This document shows, piece after piece, positions 62,746 to 64,000 of a stretch of DNA of 64,000 nucleotides (its first letter is position 1; each line of letters begins with the position of its first letter). The notes beneath the pieces are model-generated. The model ran no database searches. It was not told where the DNA came from and was given only the letters and a program-made list of their open reading frames with translations. Source of the stretch: Oscarella lobularis (lineage: Eukaryota > Porifera > Homoscleromorpha > Homosclerophorida > Oscarellidae); the NCBI RefSeq assembly GCF_947507565.1, contig NC_089179.1:2497747-2561746 (forward strand), given 5' to 3'. Both the position numbers and the translations under genes were made by a program.

Positions 62746-63638
62746 ATCGTTTGACGAAGGACAATTTTTACCATTTTTACCATTTTTACTGTAGCCCAGG
62801 TTGAATAAGGTACTAGAAATTCTCTGCTAAGTGGTATACACTCGCGTTACGTTCAATTAGTCGGTACGTTTGTACTATTTTGAGTACAAAAACTTAGTAA
62901 TCAAAAAGCAGTTAAAGGCTCCTGTTTTGTAATTGAAGATACTTTCAATTACAAATATGGGAATGCTGCCACCTGCAGGATCTACACGGATATCAACAAA
63001 TGAGAGAGGACCCTACTCCAGCTATTGAGCTGAAAATTAATAAAGCCAAACTGAATTTCTATAAACACAGAACCCTAGATTATTTTACACGACAGCACCT
63101 CATCCAAAACCCTGAGGAAATCAGAAGGCAATTACTATTTTTTGAAAAAGCTTTATGAAAATCCTTATTTAGCGGCTCTGGGTGCTTAACGGAATGTCAG
63201 CCCAAAGTGATTCATAATTCTCACCTATCGTTATATTAAACCTAGCTACATCAGGGATACTTTCCACCTAATCAAAATGCTGGAAACGTTGATCTTCGCT
63301 CTAAACATTATTCTGGTAATGTTAATTAATGCAAGTGTTCGCGTTTATGCAACTTACCAACCAAGAGAAAAGGAGAGAAGCATCTGGTGAAAATTCATTC
63401 ATCCTCACGTAATCTACGTGAGAATAGACCATATTAGAGAGGAGGAGCCTCTTCAGACGTGCGCAGACGTCGACGGTAAAGTCCGGGACACCTCGTCTGC
63501 TAAAACAAGCCAGGCCCCGACATCCACCCCTCAACGTGGCTAATTGCCGCTTTCCTACTGATTCGGTACGTTCATTAGCATTACGTATCGTGCCTTAAGC
63601 GTGATATCTACGCTGCTGTTTAGCGGTTTCACGTTTCG
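62746..63638. other. no gene recognised
   Basis: AT-rich spacer with a short repeat of TTTTTACCA (62765-62790). The segment before 63639 should hold the promoter of the SAP-type gene; no TATA box was fixed. Confidence 0.35.
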
Positions 63639-64000
63639 ATGGCGTCTGCAAATGTGTTCTCATGGACAGTAGTGCAGCTAAAAGACTGGCTTCGTGAAAA
63701 CTCGCCTGAGACTCCGCTTTCTGGCGGAAAGCTTGCTCTCGTCGGCAAAGTCTCTTCTCTTTTGTCCGCAAAAGAGATAAAAAAGCGTATGCAAGCAGAA
63801 GTCAAGGTCATTCGTGATACTTCACCGTCTTGGGAAGATCTGCCTCCGCAAGGAAATCCAGGATGGACAAACGTCGTAGATAGTTTTCCGGCCTTGTCAA
63901 CGTCAACATTAGAGACATACTTGCAACGCTTTGGAGGATACGTTAAGAATTGGACTACAGGGTGTCAGCTGTTTAGCAATGGCCGTGTGACCGGTCTCCA
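63639..64000 (+). CDS. SAP-like N-terminus of a YqaJ/SWIM-type protein (partial)
   Basis: ATG 63639 opens a frame without a break to the window edge. A SAP-like helical pair comes first (FSWTVVQLKDWLRENSP, PLSGGKLALVGKVSSLLSAK), then a linker (SWEDLPPQGNPGWTNVVDSF, LSTSTLETYLQRFGG). This order is what I recall for the N-terminus of animal SWIM/YqaJ proteins, the kind of protein encoded by ISL2EU (32110-34072), but no ISL2EU terminal repeat lies in the preceding 300 bp. It may be a host copy or another element entering from the right. Confidence 0.5.
   Translation, partial: MASANVFSWTVVQLKDWLRENSPETPLSGGKLALVGKVSSLLSAKEIKKRMQAEVKVIRDTSPSWEDLPPQGNPGWTNVVDSFPALSTSTLETYLQRFGGYVKNWTTGCQLFSNGRVTGL

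Overview
The window looks like a repeat-rich stretch of an animal nuclear genome, most likely an early-branching metazoan such as a sponge. That is inferred, not proven: genes lie on both strands, coding frames are joined by short GT-AG introns (mostly 50-75 bp), there are no ribosome-binding sites or operons, and the mobile-element mix (Merlin, P, ISL2EU, pogo, hAT, DIRS, Ty3/gypsy, Helitron remnant) plus RAG1-N-like, HIRAN-like and YqaJ/SWIM proteins is typical of such animals. Little here is an undamaged conventional gene. It is mostly transposons at different ages, set among small multicopy host-like genes.

Layout. 0-2.5 kb: remnants of a Ulp1-like protease, a death-domain exon and a Helitron. 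3-5.4 kb: a hAT transposase with six exons. 6.5-8.5 kb: an RPA-like OB-fold gene followed by an array of short hairpins. 10-13 kb: acidic uncharacterised genes and a HIRAN-like gene. 13.2-15 kb: a complete pogo element. 15-16 kb: a DDE remnant. 16.7-18.3 kb: a second OB-fold gene with its own hairpin array. 18.4-19.5 kb: a RAG1-N-like zinc-finger gene. 21.9-22.3 kb: a member of a small two-exon family not recognised here. 23.5-25 kb: a gypsy gag remnant and a second HIRAN-like gene. 25.0-27.7 kb: a Merlin (ISXO2-type) element. 32.0-35.7 kb: an ISL2EU element with SWIM/YqaJ/PHD and THAP/DDE genes. 36-45 kb: RecQ-like, gypsy, hAT-like and pogo debris and the second member of the two-exon family. 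46.1-51.3 kb: a P-like element with two convergent genes, inserted into a coiled-coil gene. 54-56.3 kb: a second hAT. 57.7-58.3 kb: a third OB-fold copy. 58.5-62.5 kb: debris of two retroelements. 63.6 kb to the end: the first exon of a SAP-type gene.

The most striking unit is the Merlin element at 25005-27721. It has a perfect 8-bp target duplication and near-identical 379-bp terminal inverted repeats, and carries two head-to-head ISXO2-family genes whose exons both splice to open frames. One keeps the DDE residues. Its partner has lost all three but keeps the zinc ribbon and shares the last ~43 codons, which lie inside the inverted repeats. It may therefore be a two-protein transposon whose second protein is a catalytically dead, possibly regulatory or architectural, paralog.

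The second signal is the OB-fold family. Two copies each have, just past the stop codon, 4-5 short dyads at roughly 20-35 bp spacing. The dyad form is conserved while the stem sequence has changed in a compensating way. The third is the two-exon family, found in two diverged copies with a conserved splice position.

Two cautions. At least six otherwise well-conserved transposon frames are broken by one base, mostly in a homopolymer, which may be sequencing error. Several other genes carry in-frame stop codons without any frameshift. All family names come from reading motifs by eye; no database search was run.
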